Source of the DNA: an uncultured Pseudorhodoferax sp.
GTDB lineage: Bacteria > Pseudomonadota > Gammaproteobacteria > Burkholderiales > Burkholderiaceae
Length of the DNA stretch: 8,497 bases
Reading direction: 5' to 3'
Assembly (NCBI GenBank): GCA_913776795.1
Contig: CAJYRH010000333.1
Coordinates: forward strand, 1 to 8,497
Shown here: piece by piece, positions 1-6,001 of the stretch
Position numbering within the stretch: position 1 is the first letter of the stretch
Layout: each line of letters opens with the position of its first letter
The notes under the pieces: generated by a model
The model's input: only the letters and a program-made list of their open reading frames with translations
What the model was told of the DNA's origin: nothing
The model's database searches: none
Program-made: the position numbers and the translations under genes

Positions 1-923
1 GACAGCGGCAGGCCCAGCCAGTGCGGCACGTAGTTCAGCAGCAGCGGCAGCAGCACCATGAAGGCCGCGCCGAAGAAGGCGCCCGAGATCGAGCCCAGGC
101 CGCCGATGATGACCATGAACAAAAGCTGGAACGAGCGGTCGATGCTGAAGGCCGCCGGCTCCCACGAGCCCAGGTGCACGAAGGCCCACAGCGCGCCGGC
201 CACGCCGACGATGAAGGAGCTGACTGCGAAGGCCGACAGCTTGGCGTAGACGGGGCGAATGCCGATCACGGCCGCCGCCACGTCCATGTCGCGGATCGCC
301 ATCCACTGGCGGCCGATGGCGCCGCGCACGAGGTTCTTGGCCAGTAGCGCGAACACGCAGACGATGCCCAGGCACAGCAGGTACTTCTGCGCGGGCGTCT
401 CGATCGACACACCGAAGAACGACAGCCCGCCCACGCTGACCGAGCCCGAGGGCGAGTCGTTGGTGACCCACTTCACGCGGTTGGTGAACCAGTCGGTGAA
501 GAACTGCGCAGCCAGTGTCGCAACGGCCAGGTACAGCCCGCGGATGCGCAGGCTGGGAATGCCGAACAGCACGCCGAACACCGTGGCCGCCAGCCCACCG
601 CCGAGCAGCGAGAGCAGCAGCGGCAGGTCGAAGCGCACCTGCAGGTTGTAGGCCGCGTAGGCGCCGATGGCCATGAAGGCGCCCGTGCCCAGCGAGATCT
701 GGCCGCAGTATCCGACCAGGATGTTCAGGCCCAGCGCGGCCAGCGCCAGGATCAGGAACGGGATCAGCACGGCGCGGAAGAAGTAGTCGCTGGCCAGCAT
801 GGGCACGGCGACGAAGGCGACCGCCAGTAGCGCGTAGAGCGCGACGCGGTCCTGCAGGACCGGGAAGATCTGCAGGTCGCTGCGGTAGGTCTGCTTGAAC
901 TGGCCGTTTTCGCGGTAAAGCAT
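1..923 (-). CDS. livM: LivM-like branched-chain amino acid/organic acid ABC transporter permease (3' end beyond left edge)
   Basis: Inner-membrane permease of the HAAT (Liv) ABC importer family, expected to pair with the LivH-like permease just upstream to form the substrate channel. Translation from ATG at 923 gives MLYRENGQFKQTYRSDLQIF and then about 307 codons without a stop to the window edge; family members are usually some 320-360 residues, so only a short C-terminal piece is missing. A hydrophilic N-terminus is followed by multiple hydrophobic segments, the family stretch LGLNILVGYCGQISLG near residues 64-79, and a cytoplasmic coupling-loop motif (AIRDMDVAAAVIGI, roughly residues 208-221) that would contact the ATPase. 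Start choice: it lies 12 nt after the livH stop, with a weak purine-rich stretch (GGAACAAGAGAC) ahead of it. The family call is firm. The substrate is unknown and need not be an amino acid given the ligase in the operon. Confidence 0.93.
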   Translation of the reverse strand, partial: MLYRENGQFKQTYRSDLQIFPVLQDRVALYALLAVAFVAVPMLASDYFFRAVLIPFLILALAALGLNILVGYCGQISLGTGAFMAIGAYAAYNLQVRFDLPLLLSLLGGGLAATVFGVLFGIPSLRIRGLYLAVATLAAQFFTDWFTNRVKWVTNDSPSGSVSVGGLSFFGVSIETPAQKYLLCLGIVCVFALLAKNLVRGAIGRQWMAIRDMDVAAAVIGIRPVYAKLSAFAVSSFIVGVAGALWAFVHLGSWEPAAFSIDRSFQLLFMVIIGGLGSISGAFFGAAFMVLLPLLLNYVPHWLGLPL

Positions 924-935
924 GTCTCTTGTTCC

Positions 936-1865
936 TTACACGCGGTCAATGATCTTGTCGCCGAACAAACCTTGGGGGCGCACCAGGAGGAACCCGAGGG
1001 CCAGCACGTAGGCGAACCAGTTCTCGATGCCGCCGCCCAGCATGGGACCGATGTAGATCTCCGACAGCTTCTCGCCCGCGCCGATGATGAGCCCGCCCAC
1101 GATGGCGCCCGGCACCGAGGTCAGCCCGCCCAGGATCACCACCGGCAGCGCCTTCAGCGCGACCAGCGAGATCGAGAACTGCACGCCGAGCTTGGAGCCC
1201 CAGATGATCCCGGCCACCAGTGCGACGATGCCGCCGATGGTCCAGACGATGACCCAGATGCGCGACAGCGGGATGCCGATGGACTGGGCAGCCTGGTGGT
1301 CGTCCGCCACAGCGCGCAGCGCGCGGCCCGTGGGCGTCTTCTGGAAGAACAGCGTGAGGCCGATCACCAGCAGGGCCGAGACCAGCGCCGCGTAGAGGTC
1401 TTCCTTGCTGAGCAGCAGGCCGCCGTCGAAGGTGCCCTCCAGCACCATCATCGGGTCCTTGGGCATGCCCACGTCGATCTTGTAGGTCGCGCTGCCAAAC
1501 AGCAGCTGGCCCGCGCCGTCGATGAAGTAGGCGATGCCCAGCGTGGCCATCAAGAGCGCGATGGGCTCCTGGCCGACCAGCTGGCGCAGCGCGAGCCGCT
1601 CGATGAGCCAGGCCAGCGCGGCCATCAGCACGATCGCCGCGATCAGCGCCAGCACGTTGGCCAGCAGCAGGCTCTGAAAGCCCAGCCACTTGGGGAACCA
1701 CTCCGAGAAGCGCGCCATCGCCAGCGCGGCGAACAGCACCATCGCGCCCTGCGCGAAGTTGAAGACGCCCGAGGCCTTGAAGATCAGCACGAAGCCCAGC
1801 GCGACCAGCGCGTAGAGCATGCCGGCCATGAGGCCGCCGAACAGTGTTTCGAGGAAGAATCCCAT
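936..1865 (-). CDS. livH: LivH-like branched-chain amino acid/organic acid ABC transporter permease
   Basis: Inner-membrane permease of the HAAT family, 309 residues, the usual LivH length. It opens with MGFFLETLFGGLMAGMLYAL and the LivH hallmark GVFNFAQGAMV around residues 33-43. Several hydrophobic helices follow, with a coupling loop after K176 (TPTGRALRAVADD, then AAQSIGI) for contact with the ATP-binding subunits, and it ends in a conserved LLVRPQGLFG stretch. The ATG at 1865 is preferred over an in-frame ATG at 2069 because the longer form adds 68 arginine-rich residues with no family resemblance that lie inside livG. The gap to the livG stop is 8 nt and contains AGAGAG, a weak ribosome binding site running straight from the livG stop codon, which suggests translational coupling. 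It is co-transcribed with the ligase, livG and livM genes. Substrate specificity cannot be read from a permease alone. Confidence 0.95.
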   Translation of the reverse strand: MGFFLETLFGGLMAGMLYALVALGFVLIFKASGVFNFAQGAMVLFAALAMARFSEWFPKWLGFQSLLLANVLALIAAIVLMAALAWLIERLALRQLVGQEPIALLMATLGIAYFIDGAGQLLFGSATYKIDVGMPKDPMMVLEGTFDGGLLLSKEDLYAALVSALLVIGLTLFFQKTPTGRALRAVADDHQAAQSIGIPLSRIWVIVWTIGGIVALVAGIIWGSKLGVQFSISLVALKALPVVILGGLTSVPGAIVGGLIIGAGEKLSEIYIGPMLGGGIENWFAYVLALGFLLVRPQGLFGDKIIDRV

Positions 1866-1873
1866 GGCTCTCT

Positions 1874-2713
1874 CTAGTGCGTGGTGCCGAGGTAGGCGCG
1901 GATCACGTCTTCGTTGGCACGCACGGCGTCCGGCGTGCCGTCGCCGATCTTCTTGCCGTAGTCGAGCACGACCACGCGGTCCGAGATGTCCATGACCACG
2001 CCCATGTCGTGCTCGATCAGCACGACGGTGGTGCCGAACTCGTCGTTGACGTCGAGGATGAAGCGGCACATGTCCTGCTTTTCCTCCACGTTCATGCCGG
2101 CCATGGGCTCGTCGAGCAGCAGCACCTGCGGCTCCATGGCCAGCGCGCGGCCCAGGTCGACGCGCTTCTGCAGGCCGTAGGGCAGGCGGCCCACCGGCGT
2201 CTTGCGAAAGGGCTGGATCTCCAGGAAGTCGATGATGCGTTCGACCTTCTCGCGGTGCGCGATCTCCTCGCGCTCGGCCGGGCCCCAGCGCAGCGCCTGC
2301 AGGAAGAGGTTGCTCTTCATGCGCAGGTTGCGGCCGGTCATGATGTTGTCCAGCACGCTCATGCCCTTGAACAGGGCCAGGTTCTGGAAGGTGCGTGCCA
2401 CGCCCATCTCGGCGACCTGGCGCGAGTTCATGTGCTTGAAGGTCTGGCCGCGGAAGGTGATGGCGCCCTCCTGCGGCGCGTAGACGCCGTTGATGCAGTT
2501 GAGCATGGAGCTCTTGCCTGCGCCGTTGGGGCCGATGATGGCGCGGATCTCGTGCTCGCGCACGTCGAAGCTGATGTCGGTCAGCGCCTTGACGCCGCCG
2601 AAGCGCAGGCTGATGTTGCGCACCTCCAGGATCACCTCGCCGATCTTGCGGCCGGTGCCGGGGGCCTGCGACGAGGGGGGAAGCTGGGTGTCGGTCATGG
2701 TGGGGTCGTACAT
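1874..2713 (-). CDS. livG: LivG-like ATP-binding protein of a HAAT-family ABC transporter
   Basis: Cytoplasmic ATPase that would power the LivH/LivM channel, 279 residues. Seen in order: Walker A GPNGAGKSS (61-69), Q-loop ARTFQNLALF (Q110), ABC signature LPYGLQKRV (177-185, a Liv-type form of LSGGQ), Walker B VLLLDEP (197-203), D-loop AGMN and switch histidine in EHDM (H235). The C-terminus (GKKIGDGTPDAV, then RAYLG) is typical of LivG/LivF. It is called LivG rather than LivF because of the LivG-type length and the insertion between the Q-loop and the signature (about 128-160). Start: the ATG at 2713 shares its A with the TGA of the ligase gene (TGATG) and has AAAAGG 7 nt upstream. An in-frame ATG at 2698 (MTDTQ) lacks a ribosome binding site but would cost only five poorly conserved residues, so the exact start is less sure than the gene. 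Confidence 0.95.
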   Translation of the reverse strand: MYDPTMTDTQLPPSSQAPGTGRKIGEVILEVRNISLRFGGVKALTDISFDVREHEIRAIIGPNGAGKSSMLNCINGVYAPQEGAITFRGQTFKHMNSRQVAEMGVARTFQNLALFKGMSVLDNIMTGRNLRMKSNLFLQALRWGPAEREEIAHREKVERIIDFLEIQPFRKTPVGRLPYGLQKRVDLGRALAMEPQVLLLDEPMAGMNVEEKQDMCRFILDVNDEFGTTVVLIEHDMGVVMDISDRVVVLDYGKKIGDGTPDAVRANEDVIRAYLGTTH

Positions 2714-4659
2714 CACGCGGCCTTTTGGACGGGCGCGAAGGTCTTGGCGTCGCCCATGCGCAGTGTGGCGCTCACGCTGCCGGTGCGGCCGTCCTCGAAC
2801 TTGACCTGGGTCTCGATGAACTGCTCGGCCCGGTCGCCGTACAGCGCGTCGATCAGCACCGCGTACTTCTCGGCGATGAAGCCACGGCGGACCTTGTTGG
2901 TGCGCGTGAGCTCGTTGTCGTCGGCATCGAGTTCCTTGTGCAGCACGAGGAAGCGGCTGGCCTGGCTGCCGGCCAGCATGGCGTCCTGCGCGAGGTCGGC
3001 GTTGACCTTTTCCACGCACTCGCGCATGAGCTCGTAGACCTCGGGCTTTTGCGACAGGTCGGTGTAGCCCGCATACGGCAGGTTGCGCCGCTCGGCCCAG
3101 TTGCCCACGGCCTCGAAGTCGATGTTGAGCATCACGGCGACGCTGGCGCGGCCGTCGCCGTAGGCCACGGCCTCCTTGATGTAGGGGAAGAACTTGAGCT
3201 TGTTCTCCACGTACTTGGGCGCGAACATGGCGCCGTCGTTGGCGCCACCTTTGAGCCGGCCCACGTCCTTCACGCGGTCGATGATCTTGAGCTGGCCGCT
3301 CGCGTCGAGGAAGCCGGCGTCGCTGGTGTGGTACCAGCCGTCGGCCGTCAGCACCTCGTCGGTGGCCTTCTGGTTCTTGTAGTAGCCCTTGAGCAGGCCG
3401 GCCGAGCGCACCAGGATCTCGCCGTTGTCGGCCACCTTGATCTCCACGCCCTCGATCGGCACGCCCACGGTGTCGGCGCGCACGGCGTTGTCGGGCTGCA
3501 GGCAGACGAACACGGCCGTCTCGGTCGAACCGTACAGCTGCTTCAGGTTGATGCCGATGGCGCGGTAGAAGGTGAACAGGTCCGGGCCGATGGCCTCGCC
3601 GGCCGTGTAGGCCACCCGCACGCGCGAGAAGCCAAGCGTGTTGCGCAGCGGGCCGTAGACGCACAGGTTGCCGAGCGCGTAGAGCAGGCGGTCGCCCAGG
3701 GTGACCGGCTTGCCGTCCATGCGCGCGGGGCCAACGCGGCGCGCCACGTCCATGAAGCGGTGGAACATGGCGCGCTTGAAGCGGCCCGCGTCCTCCATGC
3801 GAATCATCACGCTGGTCAGCAGGCCTTCGAAGATGCGCGGCGGCGCGAAGTAATAGGTCGGGCCGATTTCCTTCAAGTCGATGCTGACCGTGGCGGCCGA
3901 CTCGGGGCAGTTGACCACATAGCCACAGGCCAGCCACTGCGAGTAGCTGAAGATGTTCTGGCCGATCCAGGCCGGTGGCAGGTAGGCCAGCACGTCCTCG
4001 TCGGCCGTGAGCCTGTCGAAGTCGGCGCCCGCACGGGCGCGGTTGAGCAGGCTGCGGTGGGTGTGGACCACGCCCTTGGGGTTGCCCGTGGTACCCGAGG
4101 TGAAGAACATCGCGCCCACGTCGTCGGGCCGGCCCTCGGCCACCTGCGCCTTGAAGAAGCCGGCGTCCTGCGCGGCGCGGGCCTGGCCCAGGGCCAGCAG
4201 TTCCGTGAGGCCGGCGAGACCCGGCTCGCTGTAGTTGCGCAGGCCGCGTGGGTCGTCGTACCAGATGCGCGCAAGCGCCGGGTACTGGCCGCGCACCTCC
4301 AGCATCTTGTCGACCTGCTCCTGGTCTTCCACCACGCACATGCGCACCTCGGCGTTGGACAGCGGGAACGTGCATTCGGCCGCCACCGCGTCCTGGTACA
4401 GCGGCACCGGAATCGCGCCCAGCGCCTGCGCGGCCAGCATGCAGGCGTACAGCCGCGGGCGGTTGGCGCCCACCACCGCCAGGTGCTCGCCACGCCGCAG
4501 CCCGGCCAGCTGCAGGCCGCAGGCGGCGTGCTCGACCATGGTGGCCAGTTCGCGCCAGGTCAGCGTCTGCCAGATACCGAACTCCTTCTCGCGCATGGCC
4601 GGTGCATCGGGCCGCTCGGCCGCATGCTTGAGCAGCAGTTGGGGAAAGGTGGTGTCCAT
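2713..4659 (-). CDS. AMP-forming acyl-CoA ligase, long-chain (FACS/Faa1-like) type, first gene of the liv operon
   Basis: ANL-superfamily enzyme (AMP-binding domain) that activates a carboxylic acid with ATP to an acyl-adenylate and then to acyl-CoA. It has 648 residues, matching long-chain-type ligases rather than the ~550-residue short-chain ones. Visible motifs are the phosphate-binding loop TSGTTGNPKG (187-196), adenine motif YGSTE (376-380), ribose-binding Asp in HTSDAG (D447), hinge region DRVKDVG, and C-terminal ELTRTNKVRR whose K589 sits where the catalytic lysine of this family is expected. There is no signal peptide, so it is cytoplasmic. The ATG at 4659 is chosen because GAGGAA lies 4 nt upstream and homology starts with MDTTFPQLLLKHA; upstream in-frame ATGs at 4695 and 4734 add a tail without family features. 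It heads the livGHM operon, so it probably activates the imported acid. The chain length or aromatic nature of the substrate cannot be decided from the sequence. Confidence 0.93.
   Translation of the reverse strand: MDTTFPQLLLKHAAERPDAPAMREKEFGIWQTLTWRELATMVEHAACGLQLAGLRRGEHLAVVGANRPRLYACMLAAQALGAIPVPLYQDAVAAECTFPLSNAEVRMCVVEDQEQVDKMLEVRGQYPALARIWYDDPRGLRNYSEPGLAGLTELLALGQARAAQDAGFFKAQVAEGRPDDVGAMFFTSGTTGNPKGVVHTHRSLLNRARAGADFDRLTADEDVLAYLPPAWIGQNIFSYSQWLACGYVVNCPESAATVSIDLKEIGPTYYFAPPRIFEGLLTSVMIRMEDAGRFKRAMFHRFMDVARRVGPARMDGKPVTLGDRLLYALGNLCVYGPLRNTLGFSRVRVAYTAGEAIGPDLFTFYRAIGINLKQLYGSTETAVFVCLQPDNAVRADTVGVPIEGVEIKVADNGEILVRSAGLLKGYYKNQKATDEVLTADGWYHTSDAGFLDASGQLKIIDRVKDVGRLKGGANDGAMFAPKYVENKLKFFPYIKEAVAYGDGRASVAVMLNIDFEAVGNWAERRNLPYAGYTDLSQKPEVYELMRECVEKVNADLAQDAMLAGSQASRFLVLHKELDADDNELTRTNKVRRGFIAEKYAVLIDALYGDRAEQFIETQVKFEDGRTGSVSATLRMGDAKTFAPVQKAA
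2721..2726 (-). promoter_or_regulatory. Ribosome binding site of livG inside the end of the ligase gene
   Basis: On the minus strand AAAAGG lies 7 nt before the ATG at 2713 and inside the last codons of the ligase gene. With the TGATG overlap it favours 2713 over 2698 as the livG start and suggests termination-reinitiation coupling. The match to AGGAGG is only partial. Confidence 0.5.
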
Positions 4660-4663
4660 GACG

Positions 4664-4669
4664 TTCCTC
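4664..4669 (-). promoter_or_regulatory. Ribosome binding site of the acyl-CoA ligase gene
   Basis: GAGGAA on the minus strand followed by CGTC and the ATG at 4659. It is the best purine-rich match in the leader and decides the ligase start against the upstream in-frame ATGs. Confidence 0.55.
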
Positions 4670-4715
4670 GGTTCGGCTCCGGCAGGGGCAGCCATGCAGA
4701 AGTGGCCGCATCGTA

Positions 4716-4732
4716 GGCGTGACTTTGACGCC
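4716..4732. promoter_or_regulatory. Short inverted repeat overlapping the regulator's -35 box, possible operator
   Basis: GGCGT-GACTTTG-ACGCC, perfect 5-bp arms around a 7-bp centre. It overlaps the candidate -35 hexamer, so a protein bound here could block regulator transcription while touching the divergent ligase promoter. It does not match known Crp or Fnr consensus sites, and five-base arms can arise by chance in GC-rich DNA. Confidence 0.25.
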
Positions 4733-4754
4733 ATGATGTCGGCTCAACGACAAT
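4725..4754 (+). promoter_or_regulatory. Candidate sigma70 promoter of the Crp-like regulator gene
   Basis: TTGACG (4725-4730, 5 of 6 matches to the -35 consensus), an 18-bp spacer, then GACAAT (4749-4754, 4 of 6 matches to the -10 consensus). A start site 7 nt after the -10 box would fall on base 4761, the first base of the GTG start codon, so the mRNA could be leaderless. The match was made by eye; 18 bp is within the accepted range but not optimal, and similar matches occur by chance. Confidence 0.4.
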
Positions 4755-4760
4755 CCTAGG

Positions 4761-5504
4761 GTGACCCCTCCCCAGGATTTACCCGAAGCACCGCCGCTGC
4801 ACCAGCGCCGCCGTCCACCCACGGTACGCGAACTCGATGCCATTCCATGGCTTGCCGAACTGACCCCGCATGAACGGGCCGGCGTGCTGCCCGAGATCAC
4901 CGCCGTCAACGCCCGGCCTGGCGACCACGTCTGCCGCATCGGCAGGCCGGTGACCTATTGGTTCGGCGTGATCGAAGGCCTGCTCAAGATGAGTTCGGAG
5001 ACCGCGCTGGGCCAGACCATGACCTTCGCCGGGCTGCCCTCGGGCGGTTGGTTCGGCGAGGGCACGGCGCTCAAGCGCGAGCCCTACCGCTACAACGTGC
5101 AGGCGCTGCGCGCGAGCGTGGTGGCGGGCATTCCGGTGGACAGCTTCCACTGGCTGCTGGACCACTCCATCGGCTTCAACCGCTTCGTCATGAACCAGCT
5201 CAACGAGCGGCTGGGACAGTTCATCGCAGCGCGCGAGATCGATCGGCTGTCCGATCCGGACGTGCGTGTGGCGCGCAACCTGGCCGCACTGTTCAACCCC
5301 GTGCTCTACCCGGGCGTGGGCCAGGTGCTGCGCATCACCCAGCAGGAGCTGGCCTATCTGGTGGGGCTGTCGCGCCAGCGTGTCAACGAGGCCCTGGCCA
5401 CGCTGCAGAAGGACGGGCTGATCCGCACCGAGTACGGCGGCCTGCGCGTGCTCGACCTCGAGCGCCTGCGCACCGAAGTCCCGGGCCGCTCGACTGTCAC
5501 CTGA
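4761..5504 (+). CDS. Crp/Fnr-family transcriptional regulator
   Basis: DNA-binding regulator of 247 residues: a proline-rich N-terminal tail, a cyclic-nucleotide-binding beta-barrel (about 45-130), a dimerisation helix, and a Crp-type winged helix-turn-helix (about 192-221, ITQQELAYLVGLSRQRVNEA). E100 in GWFGEG and R110 ten residues later align by eye with E72 and R82 of E. coli CRP, which contact the cAMP ribose and phosphate, but the next residue, Ser83 in CRP, is Y111 here. The only cysteine is near residue 58, so an Fnr-type iron-sulphur cluster is excluded. In the recognition helix S204-R205-Q206 keeps CRP Arg180 but not Glu181 or Arg185, so the operator should differ from TGTGA. The start is GTG at 4761: an in-frame stop (4734-4736) lies upstream with no ATG between, and there is no usable Shine-Dalgarno. 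It is divergent from the ligase operon, its likely target. Confidence 0.9.
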   Translation: MTPPQDLPEAPPLHQRRRPPTVRELDAIPWLAELTPHERAGVLPEITAVNARPGDHVCRIGRPVTYWFGVIEGLLKMSSETALGQTMTFAGLPSGGWFGEGTALKREPYRYNVQALRASVVAGIPVDSFHWLLDHSIGFNRFVMNQLNERLGQFIAAREIDRLSDPDVRVARNLAALFNPVLYPGVGQVLRITQQELAYLVGLSRQRVNEALATLQKDGLIRTEYGGLRVLDLERLRTEVPGRSTVT

Positions 5505-5563
5505 GAACGCGGGTGTATCGTTATGTTCGCTCCGCACCACTCCGCGACCCGCACGGCCCACCC

Positions 5564-6001
5564 ATGAAGAAGCCCATCCTTTTCCTCGGCGCCGCCATCG
5601 CGCTGGCTGCTGGCGGCGCCCCGGCGCAGGTGGCCGGCTATGTGAAAACCGCCAGCGGCCAGGCCAGCATCGTGACGGCCGGCAGGGCCCAGCCGGCGCA
5701 GCCCGGCACCCCGGTGTCCGTCGGCGACGTGGTCCGCACGGGTGCGGACGGCAGCCTGGGCATCACGCTCAAGGACAACACCATGCTGTCGTTCGGCCCC
5801 TCCACCAGCTTCACGCTCGATGACTTCCTGTTCGCCCCGGCGCAGGGCGGCCTGCAGCTGGGCGGCAGCATCGGCGCGGGGACCCTGCAGTACGTGTCGG
5901 GTGCGATCGCCCGGCTCAAGCCCGAGGCCGTGAAGATCAAGACGCCCACCGGCATCATCGGCGTGCGCGGCACGCGCTTCGTCGCGGTGGTGCAGCCATG
6001 A
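5564..6001 (+). CDS. Small exported FecR-domain protein
   Basis: A 145-residue protein with a Sec signal peptide (MKKPILFLGAAIALAAGG, probable cleavage after APA at residue 21) and essentially nothing else but one FecR domain. The domain shows VGDVVRTGADGSLGITLKDN (53-72), a following LSFGPSTSF strand and the closing TPTGIIGVRGTRF (127-139). FecR domains are periplasmic beta modules. This protein differs from the iron-signalling FecR in having no N-terminal anti-sigma part and no transmembrane helix after signal cleavage, so it is probably soluble in the periplasm. Its TGA overlaps the ATG of the OmpA-like lipoprotein (ATGA), which suggests coupled synthesis. It starts 59 nt after the regulator gene; no strong promoter or Shine-Dalgarno is visible in that gap, so co-transcription with the regulator is possible. 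The function is not known; no sigma factor or TonB receptor is nearby. Confidence 0.88.
   Translation: MKKPILFLGAAIALAAGGAPAQVAGYVKTASGQASIVTAGRAQPAQPGTPVSVGDVVRTGADGSLGITLKDNTMLSFGPSTSFTLDDFLFAPAQGGLQLGGSIGAGTLQYVSGAIARLKPEAVKIKTPTGIIGVRGTRFVAVVQP

Larger units (their letters stand above)
4660..4760. promoter_or_regulatory. Divergent control region between the ligase/liv operon and the Crp-like regulator
   Basis: These 101 bp must hold the promoters for the minus-strand ligase-livGHM operon and the plus-strand regulator gene. Crp/Fnr-family regulators divergent from a transport/catabolic operon often control that operon and themselves, so this is the first place to look for the operator. 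I see a candidate promoter on the plus strand and one short inverted repeat, listed separately. On the minus strand I find no convincing -35/-10 pair; the nearest -10-like hexamer is TACGAT without a suitable -35. No classical TGTGA-N6-TCACA or TTGAT-N4-ATCAA site is present, consistent with a regulator whose recognition helix differs from those of Crp and Fnr, or with activation from a diverged site. Confidence 0.6.

Noticed and set aside
1866..2069. An N-terminally extended LivH starting at 2069
   Set aside because: The extra 68 residues are Arg/His-rich, lie inside livG and have no LivH homology; MGFFLETL at 1865 is the natural family start.
1844..3037. A 397-codon plus-strand open frame across livG and the ligase end
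   Set aside because: It spans two real minus-strand genes and reads as His/Val/Ala-rich mirror sequence without family features.
2725..4716. A 663-codon open frame on the plus strand opposite the ligase gene
   Set aside because: It is antisense to a gene with clear catalytic motifs; its translation is rich in His, Ala, Val and Gln with no domain, as expected for a mirror frame in GC-rich DNA.
1874..4939. A single 1021-codon minus-strand frame from upstream of the ligase to the livG stop, as if a fusion protein
   Set aside because: Only the last 279 codons resemble a protein family; the rest is an out-of-frame shadow of the ligase gene (Arg/Gly/Ala/Pro-rich) that happens to lack stops.
4761..5504. 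The regulator as an Fnr-type oxygen sensor
   Set aside because: Only one cysteine is visible in the whole protein, so a 4Fe-4S cluster cannot be ligated in the Fnr manner.
5509..5552. GCGGGT...ACCCGC inverted pair, and TATCGT/TATGTT as -10-like boxes, in the gap before the FecR gene
   Set aside because: The arms are 6 bp with a 32-nt loop and no T-tract, and neither -10-like box has a fitting -35; not enough to call a terminator or promoter.
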